This document shows positions 26,801 through 34,406 of a stretch of DNA of 64,000 nt, one piece after another. The DNA is from an uncultured Pseudodesulfovibrio sp. (GTDB taxonomy: Bacteria; Desulfobacterota; Desulfovibrionia; Desulfovibrionales; Desulfovibrionaceae): contig NZ_OY760062.1 of assembly GCF_963662885.1 (NCBI RefSeq), forward strand, positions 186,001 through 250,000. Direction: 5' to 3'. Each line of letters starts with the position of its first letter. Positions within the stretch are counted from its first letter, which is position 1. The position numbers were made by a program, and so were the translations under genes. Under the pieces are notes generated by a model. It saw only the letters and a list, made by a program, of their open reading frames with translations. It was not told the DNA's origin and did no database searches.

Positions 26801-28297
26801 AAGAAGCAGTCGCGGCCGCCCAAATGGGACGAGTATCTGGATATACGCCCGCTCCATGTATTGGTGGTCGACGACAATGACACCGCACGGACGATTTTTG
26901 CCGAAATGCTGGCCGGGTTCGGGTTCTCCTTCGATCTGGCGGATTCGGCTGAGGCCGGTCTGGCTCTGCTGGAAGGACAGGCCGGAAACCGTAATTACGA
27001 TTTCGCCATTCTGGATTGGGACCTGCACGGTATCGCCGGTGGTGATCTCGTGCGGATCATGCAGACCAGCCCGAACATCGGACACTCGCCGAAAGTGATC
27101 TTCGTGTCGGCGTTCGGTACGGTACACATCGAAAATGCGACCCAGGACGAATCCGTTGTCGCGGGAGTCCTGAGCAAGCCTGTGTTGCCGTCGACCTTGC
27201 TCGACACCATGATGGTCGCCGAGCAGGGCGTACCCACAAGGGTGAGCAGAGCCGGGTTCAGGCAAAGCGAACTTGGGCAGATGACCGCCAAGCTGAGCCG
27301 GGTCAAAGTGCTTTTGGTAGAGGACAATGAGATCAATCAGGACGTGGCCGTGGATCTGCTCGTCAGCAACGGCATTGCCTGCGAGGTCGCGAGCAACGGC
27401 GAGGAAGCGCTGAAGATTCTGGAGCGGGAACATTTCGACTGCGTACTCATGGATTGTCAGATGCCGGTCATGGACGGCTATACCGCGACCAGGGAAATCA
27501 GAAAGATAGACCGGCTCAAGAAGCTCCCGATCATCGCCATGACCGCCAACGTCATGGCCGGGGACCGGGAGAGGTCCATCGAGGCCGGGATGAACGATCA
27601 TATCGGCAAGCCCATTCGGATCCAGGAGCTTTTCGCGACCATGGACAAGTGGGTGAAGCCGACCGTGAGTCGCATGGCCTCCACCTCGCCTGAGATGAAC
27701 ATAGATTTGTCCGACCTTCAGGGAATCGATGTCGTGGCCGGGCTGCGGTACGTTCAGGGCAAGGAGTCCCTGTACCGTTCCCTGTTGGGTAAATTCCTTC
27801 ACAACTACAAGGACTTCAGAGGCGTGTTCGAGCAAGCGCGAGCCGAGGAGGGCGCAACAGGGGCCGAGCGGTGTGCGCACACCCTGAAGGGGGTGGCCGC
27901 CACCGTGGGTGCGGTTGCGGTCAGTAAAAAGGCCGAGGCCCTGGAGGCGAGCTGCCGACGCGAGGAAGCGGATGACGAGATCGAAAAGCTGCTTCGGGCC
28001 GTGGAGGATGAGTTGGCTCCGGCCCTCGAGTCGTTGGAGCGTATGGGGGAGGCGAAACCAGACGGTTCACCTCTGCCCGGAAACAAGGACATGGACGGGG
28101 AAACCCTCGCTTGTCTGCAGGAGTTGCGGGTCCTGCTTCGAGAGTTCAATGCCGAGGCTCTGACGGTTGCCAAGAAGCTGCACTCCCTGCCCGGCATACA
28201 CAAGCACGCGGCCAAGGTGAACAGCCTGATCAAGGCCGTGGAGAACTATGATTTCGAGATAGCACTCAAGAAGCTCGATGAACTCAAGCTCTCCTGA
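23852..28297 (+). CDS. Hybrid sensor histidine kinase (CHASE4-like, PAS, HK, two receivers, HPt)
   Basis: This 1481-residue inner-membrane protein has TM1 at about residues 7-27, a periplasmic CHASE4-like domain (LDWAEWDDTY near 65), TM2 near 270-290 and a HAMP-like linker. Three PAS domains follow at about 360-475, 490-610 and 620-745. The kinase core has the H-box FLANMSHEIRTPMN with His767, N-box and G-boxes (DTGIGM, GGTGLGLAI). Two receivers follow: the first with Asp1055 (ILDWDLHG), the second canonical (LMDCQMPVMDG). A C-terminal HPt has His1343 in AHTLKGVAATVG. It is a complete phosphorelay without an output domain, so an unlinked response regulator is needed. It is convergent with a sigma-54 activator gene and monocistronic. 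Confidence 0.9.
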   Translation: MKLRTFFMAGVITVTVFFAVCQFFASELVLTKGFQNIEDEHTRSLASMAKGILDQQLAYLDDLALDWAEWDDTYIFAQDGNTPYIDSNLSPETFEDQSLVCVSIQNRRGEPVFLQAFRSDGNVDMALARTIYRSTAGSLPLLQSQSGGFGGIIRLPDGELLLVVKRPILTSSGSGPGMGTFMMARMLTPEVIEKISALMEGEVSLITKVDSEAHDRLASSVDDVYLDYSDQTTSVGMRAIRDVDGRAVGLLKVSVKRAISQEGKTISYYYYGIIFWVIVLIALFSFYLLHRKVLNRLDLLMSRLATRENNVDEASAIDIGGNDEIHDLSVFLDTMFDRIDSSRRALMAQSEEIKENEAFLGQLFNSIEAGVLLVDPETRNIVAINSFGQQMIGRTEDEVVGQNCHHLTCPADRDKCPILDLNQSKDLSRRSMLHKDGTVIPIMKSVSIISKGDRELLLETFVDITEAEQNRLELENAKKELEEKVEERTVHLRGIIDTARSGIIVVDSQGEITEFSPAAQGIFGYSKEEVLRKNVTILMPEDDGRDHDQYLREFNHGGPSKLIGKQTVVQARRKDGSLFPMEISLNSAVVAGKSIFVAVLSDITERKAMEDEIRKSRERYQRLVEDLAGRFAIFSHKPDGEMLFIGESALSVFGIPREKIIGRKWQDVINWEPGVEDRASEVFKEAMERGQIALEIEMSFTHVDGTRHELLNSLHPVYSKDGELETIEGIIEDITSRKAVAKALAEAKEDAEQATRAKSDFLANMSHEIRTPMNAIMGLSHLALQSDLKDKQRSYIEKVHVSAENLLGILNDILDFSKIEAGKMDMENTEFFLGEVFEHLASVLGLRAQESGLQLMFDLPNDLPTALVGDPLRLGQVLLNLGNNAIKFTPRGEVLISVRLAEEVGDDVILHFSVRDTGIGMTEEQRRKLFQQFSQADTSTTRKYGGTGLGLAISKKLTEMMGGEIWVESEPGIGSTFHFTARLKKQSRPPKWDEYLDIRPLHVLVVDDNDTARTIFAEMLAGFGFSFDLADSAEAGLALLEGQAGNRNYDFAILDWDLHGIAGGDLVRIMQTSPNIGHSPKVIFVSAFGTVHIENATQDESVVAGVLSKPVLPSTLLDTMMVAEQGVPTRVSRAGFRQSELGQMTAKLSRVKVLLVEDNEINQDVAVDLLVSNGIACEVASNGEEALKILEREHFDCVLMDCQMPVMDGYTATREIRKIDRLKKLPIIAMTANVMAGDRERSIEAGMNDHIGKPIRIQELFATMDKWVKPTVSRMASTSPEMNIDLSDLQGIDVVAGLRYVQGKESLYRSLLGKFLHNYKDFRGVFEQARAEEGATGAERCAHTLKGVAATVGAVAVSKKAEALEASCRREEADDEIEKLLRAVEDELAPALESLERMGEAKPDGSPLPGNKDMDGETLACLQELRVLLREFNAEALTVAKKLHSLPGIHKHAAKVNSLIKAVENYDFEIALKKLDELKLS

Positions 28298-28328
28298 CAG
28301 GGATCGGCAAGAGCCTGGCTGAACGGGG

Positions 28329-29687
28329 CTACATCCCGTACTTCTTCAGCTTGTTGTTCAGCGTGGTCCGGGTGATATCAAGAATCTTGGCCGCCTCGCT
28401 CTTGTTGCCGCCGGTCTGTTCCAGAGTCGCCAGGATGGCCTGTTTCTGTACGTCTTCCAACGGCTGTCCGCCGAGTTGCATCTGGCCGTCGTCCATCGGG
28501 GTGTTCTGCTCGTAGCTTTTCTGCAGTGCGGCCGGGAGTTCCCTTTCGGTGACATACTCGCCCATGGACAGGATGACCGCACGCTCGATGGTGTTTTCCA
28601 GTTCGCGAACGTTGCCGGGCCAGGTGTGATGGATGAGTATGTCCATGGCCAGTGGCGTGAATCCCTTGACCGTCTTTCGATTTTTTTCGGCGTATCGCTC
28701 CAGAAAGAAATTGGCCAGGAGAGGTACGTCGTCCTGGCGCTCGCGCAGGGCGGGCAGACGCAAGGCCATGACGTGCAGGCGGTAGTAGAGGTCCTCCCTG
28801 AAATGCCCGGCGTCCACCTCGGCCTTGAGGTCCCGGTTGGTGGCGGCAAGGATGCGCACGTCTACGGACTGTACCGTGTCGCTGCCTACCCGCTGTATCT
28901 CCCGCTCCTGCACCGCGCGGAGCAGTTTTGCCTGCATGGGCATGGATATCTCGCCGATTTCGTCCAGGAAGATCGTTCCCTTGTCGGCCTGCATGAACCG
29001 TCCGTCGCGCCGTTTGTCGGCACCGGTGAAGGCACCTTTCTCGTGTCCGAACAGCTCGGATTCCAGGAGGGTTTCGGACAGGGCGGCGCAGTTGATGGTC
29101 ACTAGCTGCTTGGTTTTGCGCGCGGAATTCGCGTGGATGGCCCGGGCTATGAGCTCCTTGCCCGTACCGGACTCGCCGGTGATCAGCACGGTGGCCTCGG
29201 TGGGAGCGACCACCTTGACCATCTCGAGGACTTCCCGCATCGCCGGGCTGGTTCCGATGATTCCCTTGAGTGACTGCCCGGAGGAGACGGTCTCCCGCAG
29301 ATGGCGGTTCTCCTCGGAAAGCCGCCGGTGCTCCAACGCGCGTTCCAGGGTCAGTTTCAGCTCGTCGAAATTGAGCGGTTTGGTCAGGTAGTCGTAGGCT
29401 CCGAGCTTCATGGCCTCGACCGCCACATCCACCGAAGAGTAGGCGGTCATGATCAGCACCGGGATGGCGGGGTTGTAGGCCTTGATCTCCTCCAGAGCCT
29501 CAATGCCGCTGACCTTGGCCATGCGGACGTCCATGAGCAGTGCGTCGAAGGGACGTTCCTTCACGGCCGCGATCGCCTCGCCGCCATCCATGGCCGATGC
29601 GGTTTCATAACCCCATCCGCCCAGGATGGTCTTCAGCATCGAGAGATGTCCCTTGTCGTCGTCAACGATGAGTATGGTGGTCTTCAT
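28329..29687 (-). CDS. zraR: Sigma-54-dependent response regulator, ZraR-like
   Basis: The 452-residue protein has a receiver (phospho-Asp in LLMDVRM), an AAA+ domain with GESGTGKE Walker A, intact GAFTGA loop for sigma-54 contact, and LDEIGEI Walker B, then a Fis-type HTH (NKSEAAKILDITRTTLNNKL). The start ATG at 29687 lies 13 bases after the kinase stop, so kinase and regulator form one operon. The divergent ZraP-like gene with a perfect sigma-54 promoter is its obvious target. In E. coli ZraSR responds to zinc and envelope stress; the signal here may be a different metal. Confidence 0.85.
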   Translation of the reverse strand: MKTTILIVDDDKGHLSMLKTILGGWGYETASAMDGGEAIAAVKERPFDALLMDVRMAKVSGIEALEEIKAYNPAIPVLIMTAYSSVDVAVEAMKLGAYDYLTKPLNFDELKLTLERALEHRRLSEENRHLRETVSSGQSLKGIIGTSPAMREVLEMVKVVAPTEATVLITGESGTGKELIARAIHANSARKTKQLVTINCAALSETLLESELFGHEKGAFTGADKRRDGRFMQADKGTIFLDEIGEISMPMQAKLLRAVQEREIQRVGSDTVQSVDVRILAATNRDLKAEVDAGHFREDLYYRLHVMALRLPALRERQDDVPLLANFFLERYAEKNRKTVKGFTPLAMDILIHHTWPGNVRELENTIERAVILSMGEYVTERELPAALQKSYEQNTPMDDGQMQLGGQPLEDVQKQAILATLEQTGGNKSEAAKILDITRTTLNNKLKKYGM

Positions 29688-29700
29688 TGCGTGTCTTTCC

Positions 29701-31488
29701 TCAATGGGATTTCGGCAGGGTGATGGCGAATGTCGTTCCCTTGCCCTGAGTGCTGGCGACATGAACGCTGCCGCCATGCCCCTCGACTATCTTGCGGACC
29801 ACGGCCAGGCCCAGGCCGGTTCCCTGGCTCTTGGTCGTGTAATACGGATCGAAAATGGTCCCGAGATCGGATTCGGGAATGCCCTGGCCCGTGTCCGCGA
29901 TCTCGAAAAGCAGGCCGTCTTCCGCGTCTTGAGCGCTCACGGTCAATCTGCCCCCGGATTCCATGGCCTGGATGCCGTTGATGCCGATGTTTAGCAGGGC
30001 CTGGACCAGACGGTCCGGATCCATCTCGGCTTCGGTCAGGTTGGGCGCAACGTCCACGACGACTTCGACTCCCTGTTCGGTTGCGTCCTGCTGCAGGAGC
30101 CGGGAAACGGTATCCAAGACCACTGCCGGGGAAGCCTGACGGAACTTGAAATCCGAGGGCCTGGAGAAGTCCAGGAGTTCGGAGATGACCCGGTTCAGCC
30201 GTTCCGTCTCGGCGATCATAACCGTGGCCGCCTTTCGGTTCTCGCTGCCCTCGTCGAACAGCCCGGCGAAGTAGGTTGCGTACCCCTTGATGCTGCTCAG
30301 GGGATTGCGCACCTCGTGGGCGATGCCCGCGGCCAGGTTGCCGATGGCCGCCATCTTCTCACGCTGCTTCACATCGGCCTGGAGGCGGTGGATTTCGGTC
30401 AGATCACTCAAGATGTATAGGGTGCCCAGGTGGACGTTTTCCTCCGAGGTCACCGGGGCAACGCCGACGTTGACCGGGGACGCCGCGTCCCGGGTTCGGA
30501 TGGACAGCTCTCTGGTCACCGGAGCGCCCTTACGGGTTGACTCCACGGCCAGGGCCGTCACCTCGGTGGGAAGCACGTCGCGAGCAGCGGCCCCAAGGGC
30601 GTCGTTGGGGTCCACGTTCAGGAGCGCGGCCGCATCCCTGTTGATTCGAGTCACGCAGTCGTCCGGGCCGGTGACGATCATGCCGATGGGCAGGTTGGCC
30701 ACGATCTCGGCGGCCAGGGCCTGGGTGTCGCGCAGCTGCTCGCGCGATCTGCGGTACGCCTGGACCCAGAACAACGAAACCATGCAGCCCAGACCCACCA
30801 GAAGCAAAACGGCCGAAGTGGTCATCATGACTCGGACGTCGGCCCGACGTGCCTCGGCAAAGGGGGCGAAGTCCAGGCCGATGAAGATCAGCGGTTTTTC
30901 CACCGTTTCTTCGGACGATTCGGGAGACTGCTGCCACATCATTCCCCGATGCCCCATGCCGCCTCCGTTTCCTCTGCCTCTGATCTGATGGTGGCCCATC
31001 ATGTCGCGCATCATGCGGAAACCGCCGGACACCAGGGGGAGGAACTCCTTATAGACGACGAAGGAGTCTTTGCCCGCGTCGTTCTTTATGATGGAGGATT
31101 GGGCTTTTTGACCGGGACGCAGGGCCTCGATACGTGCGGTGTCGAGGAAATCGCTTCCGATCTTTTGCGAGTCGCTGTGGGCGATGATTCGCCCATTCCG
31201 GTCGGTGAGCACGATATAGAGGATGTCGGGCAGTTTGGCCGTGGCGTCGATCAATGCCTGGAGCCTGCCCTCTGTCCCGTAGTCCCCCATCAGACCGACC
31301 CTGGCGCCTGCCTCGAAAGACCGGATCAGAGCCCCGCCTTTTTCGCCGAGGACCTTTTCCATGTAGCGGACTTCGCGGTTGTAATTGAACACCGCCAGGG
31401 TCACGACCACCAGGGTCATGATGGAGGCCATGCCCAGAATCATCCAGACGGAAGCCGGGCTTCCCAAAATTTTGGTCTTCAGTTGCAT
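29701..31488 (-). CDS. zraS: Sensor histidine kinase, ZraS-like, with His/Met-rich periplasmic insert
   Basis: The 595-residue membrane kinase has TM1 near residues 15-35, a periplasmic sensor domain to about 220, TM2 near 220-240, a PAS domain, and a kinase core with LAAGIAHEVRNPLSSIKGY and GQGIPESDLG/GTGLGLAVV. Residues about 158-186 of the sensor form a Met/His/Gly-rich loop (MMRDMMGHHQIRG and GMGHRGMMW), a likely site for soft metal ions such as copper, silver or zinc. It is upstream of and co-transcribed with the sigma-54 regulator and divergent from the ZraP-like gene. The zra name is by organisation and similarity of design. Confidence 0.8.
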   Translation of the reverse strand: MQLKTKILGSPASVWMILGMASIMTLVVVTLAVFNYNREVRYMEKVLGEKGGALIRSFEAGARVGLMGDYGTEGRLQALIDATAKLPDILYIVLTDRNGRIIAHSDSQKIGSDFLDTARIEALRPGQKAQSSIIKNDAGKDSFVVYKEFLPLVSGGFRMMRDMMGHHQIRGRGNGGGMGHRGMMWQQSPESSEETVEKPLIFIGLDFAPFAEARRADVRVMMTTSAVLLLVGLGCMVSLFWVQAYRRSREQLRDTQALAAEIVANLPIGMIVTGPDDCVTRINRDAAALLNVDPNDALGAAARDVLPTEVTALAVESTRKGAPVTRELSIRTRDAASPVNVGVAPVTSEENVHLGTLYILSDLTEIHRLQADVKQREKMAAIGNLAAGIAHEVRNPLSSIKGYATYFAGLFDEGSENRKAATVMIAETERLNRVISELLDFSRPSDFKFRQASPAVVLDTVSRLLQQDATEQGVEVVVDVAPNLTEAEMDPDRLVQALLNIGINGIQAMESGGRLTVSAQDAEDGLLFEIADTGQGIPESDLGTIFDPYYTTKSQGTGLGLAVVRKIVEGHGGSVHVASTQGKGTTFAITLPKSH

Positions 31489-31657
31489 GTCCGACCTGCC
31501 GGGTACTGTTTGTCCAATTTTTAGACTGTCTCAAATTCAGACTGGTTAAAAATTAATCACATGCAGTGGTCTTGGCAAGGATAAAATCGATCTTTGGCAG
31601 CCGTATTGTGAGAATATATTCAATGTAAACAGTGTGTTGTGGTGCAATAATTTGTTT

Positions 31658-31672
31658 TGGCACAGCCTTTGC
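31658..31672 (+). promoter_or_regulatory. Sigma-54 promoter of the zraP-like gene
   Basis: TGGCACAGCCTTTGC matches the sigma-54 consensus TGGCAC-N5-TTGC with no mismatch, with GG (31659-31660) and GC (31671-31672) 10 bases apart. It lies 43 bases before the zraP-like ATG. The adjacent regulator of the ZraR type is a sigma-54 activator, so control is evident. Confidence 0.92.
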
Positions 31673-31714
31673 CTTATTGGGAGTAGCTCGAAAAAAAACA
31701 ATAGGAGTTTTATC

Positions 31715-32194
31715 ATGAAGAAGTTTGTTATGGCTCTCGCACTGGTTTCGGCCGTTTCTCTGTTCTCCGTCAACGCCATGGCCTGGGGCATGCACGGCTG
31801 GCAGGGCAACGGGGCTGGCCCCGGCTACGCCAACCAGGTGGACCCGAAGGCCTATCAGGACTTCCAGGACGCTACCGCCGATCTGCGTGCGGCTGTTCGC
31901 GCTGATCGGGCCGAGATGGCTGCCATCATGGCCGGGCAGAACCCGGACGCAAAGCGTGTTCGCGCCTTGACTGAAAATATCGACAAGAACGTCACAGCCA
32001 TCCACGCCAAGGCCAAGGAACTCGGTCTGCCTCAGTTCGGCGCCATGGGTCCCGGTATGGGACGCGGAGTGGGCTGTGGCATGGGTGCCGGTCACGGTAT
32101 GCGCGGCGGTATGGGTAACGGCGGCATGGGTCGCGGTGGCATGATGGGCTACGGCCAGGGCTACGGCAACGGCTACAATTGCCCGGCCTGGTAA
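31715..32194 (+). CDS. zraP: ZraP/Spy-like periplasmic metal-stress protein
   Basis: The 159-residue product has a Sec signal peptide ending in AMA near residue 22. The mature protein is helical in its middle (YQDFQDATADLRAAVRADRAEM, quoted region about residues 46-66) like CpxP/Spy/ZraP proteins. The last 50 residues are Gly/Met-rich with scattered His and Cys, a metal-binding tail. It is a periplasmic chaperone or metal buffer that may feed back on the sensor. AGGAG precedes the ATG at 31715. A SHOCT-domain membrane protein follows in the same operon. Confidence 0.82.
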   Translation: MKKFVMALALVSAVSLFSVNAMAWGMHGWQGNGAGPGYANQVDPKAYQDFQDATADLRAAVRADRAEMAAIMAGQNPDAKRVRALTENIDKNVTAIHAKAKELGLPQFGAMGPGMGRGVGCGMGAGHGMRGGMGNGGMGRGGMMGYGQGYGNGYNCPAW

Positions 32195-32263
32195 GCCTGA
32201 TCAGTTTTCGAATTTGGCGGGGGAGCATGCTCCCCCGCCGGAACACATTCCGGAGGGAAAGAT

Positions 32264-32518
32264 ATGCTGCATCATAGCTGGGGTTTTATGTACGGCCCGG
32301 GTCATGGGTGGTTCATGGGCGGCTTCGGCTCCCTCTTCGGGCTGCTTCTGATCGGCCTGCTTGTTTTCATGCTCGTCCGCCTCTTTCAGCGTCCGACAGC
32401 GGGAACCGGAGCACGGCGGGACCGTGAGGATTCCATGGAGATCCTGAAGCGCAAGTACGCCAACGGTGACATCTCCACCGAGGAATTTCGCAAGATTCGC
32501 AGTCTGCTGAAGGAATAG
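32264..32518 (+). CDS. Small SHOCT-domain membrane protein
   Basis: The 84-residue product starts with a His/Gly/Trp/Met-rich segment (MLHHSWGFMYGPGHGWF), has one membrane span at about residues 25-45, and ends with a SHOCT motif: EILKRKYANGDISTEEF followed by KIRSLL. SHOCT proteins often accompany metal-resistance genes. GGAGG lies 8 bases before the ATG. It is 69 bases after zraP and before a terminator, so it probably belongs to the same sigma-54 regulon. Confidence 0.82.
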   Translation: MLHHSWGFMYGPGHGWFMGGFGSLFGLLLIGLLVFMLVRLFQRPTAGTGARRDREDSMEILKRKYANGDISTEEFRKIRSLLKE

Positions 32519-32577
32519 CCCGCAGGCCCTTCAAAGAATTTCCGAGCGGGGTTTGTTTCTCGTTTGAAGAAAACGGC

Positions 32578-32613
32578 AATGGCTCGTCACTGGAGTGGCG
32601 GGCCATTTTTTTT
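32578..32613 (+). terminator. Terminator of the zraP operon
   Basis: An imperfect stem built on AATGGC/GCCATT with inner CG and CAC/GTG pairs is followed by eight T. Confidence 0.88.
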
Positions 32614-32634
32614 GTCAAGTTACGGCGGTGCCGT

Positions 32635-32913
32635 TTAATTCTGCGTGTACACGAACAGGATGACCGGCTGCACCCCGTATTCGTCATCGGCCTGAAGGCC
32701 CATGTCGAGAAGCTGGGACATGGCGGATTTGGCGTCGTCCTCGCTGGGCAGCAGAAAATGGATGGGATGGCGGTCGTTGCGAGCGTCGCGGTCGGACCCT
32801 TTCTCCTCAATGCCGACGAACCAGCTCTCGAGCCTGCCGCCGTGGTGGTTCATGTGCCGGACCGCCTGCGCGATCGCGGCTTCCTTGGATTTGATGTCGT
32901 GGAGGTTGCTCAT
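32635..32913 (-). CDS. Hypothetical protein, 92 residues
   Basis: The small soluble protein begins MSNLHDIKSKEAAIAQAV and contains HMNHHGG near residue 22 and a compact alpha/beta pattern with a C-terminal strand (VQPVILFVY). No signal peptide or membrane span is seen and I do not recognise the family. It lies alone, convergent with the zraP operon and about 110 bases downstream of an NtrC-type regulator on the same strand, so it could be co-transcribed with that gene, but the gap has no clear terminator or promoter to decide. Confidence 0.6.
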   Translation of the reverse strand: MSNLHDIKSKEAAIAQAVRHMNHHGGRLESWFVGIEEKGSDRDARNDRHPIHFLLPSEDDAKSAMSQLLDMGLQADDEYGVQPVILFVYTQN

Positions 32914-33023
32914 GGCGACGTTTCTATAATGTTATCCTGCCGGAGGCAATGTTCGGGGCGGACTTTCCGCGCGAAAGCGGGCGGGCGCCGCGCCGGGGAA
33001 TCCTGAGGGCGCTTCCTTCCGCG

Positions 33024-34406
33024 CTATTTGAAGACGTCCGCCGAGAGGCCGTAGCGGCTCAGCATGTTCTGCATCGCCACGCGCGACAGGCCGGACAGCC
33101 GGGCTGCACGGGAAACGTTGCCCTTGGCCAGGGTCATGGCTTCGCGGACGTAGTCCAGGGTGAAGGAGTCCAGAACCAGCCCCTTGGCCTCCTTGAACGG
33201 CGGCAGTTTTCCGTCCTGTCCCCGGGGGGCGAGGCAGGCATTGCCGGATTGGTCGCGCGAAAGGGGGGCGTCGCCGAAGACGGCGAGCTTGCGCATGGCG
33301 TTCTGCAATTCGCGGATGTTGCCCGGCCACGGCCTGCCAGCGAGGCCCGCCAGGGTGGTGGGGGAAATGTCTTTGTCCGGCAGGCCGAGCTCGGCGCACG
33401 CCTTGAGCAGGAAGTAGCGGGCCAGGAGCGGGATGTCTCCCTGGCGCTCCCTGAGCGGAGGCATGGTCAGGGTGAGCACGTTGAGCCGGTGGTACAGATC
33501 CTCGCGGAAGGTTCTGTCCGCGATGCGCGCGGTCAGGTCCTGGTTGGTGGAGGCGATGATGCGCACGTCCACGCGGCGCGATACGTCCGAGCCCACCGGG
33601 CGGATCTCCCCCTCTTGCAGGACGCGCAGTAGCTTGGCCTGTGTTTCCAATGGGATGTCGCCGATCTCGTCCAGCAGGATAGTGCCCGTGTGTGCCTTGA
33701 CGAACAGCCCGTCCCGGTTCTGCTCCGCGCCGCTGAACGCGCCCTTTACGTGACCGAACAGCTCGCTTTCCAGCAGGTTTTCGGGAATGGCCGTGCAGTT
33801 CAGGGTGACGAACGGCTTGTCCGCGCGAGGGCTGAGCTCCCGGACCATGGCCGCGGCCAGTTCCTTGCCGGTGCCGGATTCACCTAGGATGAGCACGTTG
33901 TAATCGGTCTGGGCCACGGCCTGGAGAGACTGTTTCAGGCGCTGCATGACCGGGCTTTCACCGATAAGCCGGTCCTTGTGGCGCTCCAGTTGGTCGCGGA
34001 GCTGCCGGTTCTCGTCGAGCAGGCGGCTGCGTTCCAGCCCGTTGGCCACCACCCGGAAGACGGCTTCCGGTTCGATGGGCTTGGTCAGAAAGTCATAGGC
34101 CCCGGCCTTGAGCGCGTCCACAGCGGTCTCGATGGTGCCGTGGGCGGTCAGCATCACCGCCGACAAGGACGGAGAGCGGTCCAGGGCCTCACGGAGCAGG
34201 GTCAGGCCGTCCATGCCCGGCATCTGCAGGTCGGTAATCATCACGCTGACCGGGGTGTCGTCGAGCCGGTCCAAAGCCTGTTCCCCCGATTCGGCCACAT
34301 GGACGTCCACACCGTCGAATTCGCCCTGGATCAATCTTCCAAGCCCTTTAGCGAAATCGGTCTGGTCGTCGACCACCAGTACGTGCATGCGTTGCGTGTC
34401 GGTCAT
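33024..34406 (-). CDS. Sigma-54-dependent response regulator with GAFSGA loop
   Basis: The 460-residue protein has a receiver (MITDLQMPGMDG), AAA+ domain (GESGTGKE, LDEIGDI) and a Fis-type C-terminal helix (GNVSRAARLSGLSRVAMQNML). The sigma-54 contact loop reads GAFSGA instead of the near-universal GAFTGA. Thr-to-Ser there is conservative and sometimes tolerated, but it is worth noting. Its start overlaps the end of the heme-sensor kinase gene, so the two form a two-component pair. Its target may be the nearby YeiH-type transporter promoter. Confidence 0.85.
   Translation of the reverse strand: MTDTQRMHVLVVDDQTDFAKGLGRLIQGEFDGVDVHVAESGEQALDRLDDTPVSVMITDLQMPGMDGLTLLREALDRSPSLSAVMLTAHGTIETAVDALKAGAYDFLTKPIEPEAVFRVVANGLERSRLLDENRQLRDQLERHKDRLIGESPVMQRLKQSLQAVAQTDYNVLILGESGTGKELAAAMVRELSPRADKPFVTLNCTAIPENLLESELFGHVKGAFSGAEQNRDGLFVKAHTGTILLDEIGDIPLETQAKLLRVLQEGEIRPVGSDVSRRVDVRIIASTNQDLTARIADRTFREDLYHRLNVLTLTMPPLRERQGDIPLLARYFLLKACAELGLPDKDISPTTLAGLAGRPWPGNIRELQNAMRKLAVFGDAPLSRDQSGNACLAPRGQDGKLPPFKEAKGLVLDSFTLDYVREAMTLAKGNVSRAARLSGLSRVAMQNMLSRYGLSADVFK

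Noticed and set aside
24371..27880. 1169-codon open frame opposite the hybrid kinase
   Set aside because: The + strand encodes a coherent multi-domain kinase; the opposite frame has His/Gln/Gly-rich low-complexity content typical of GC-rich shadows.
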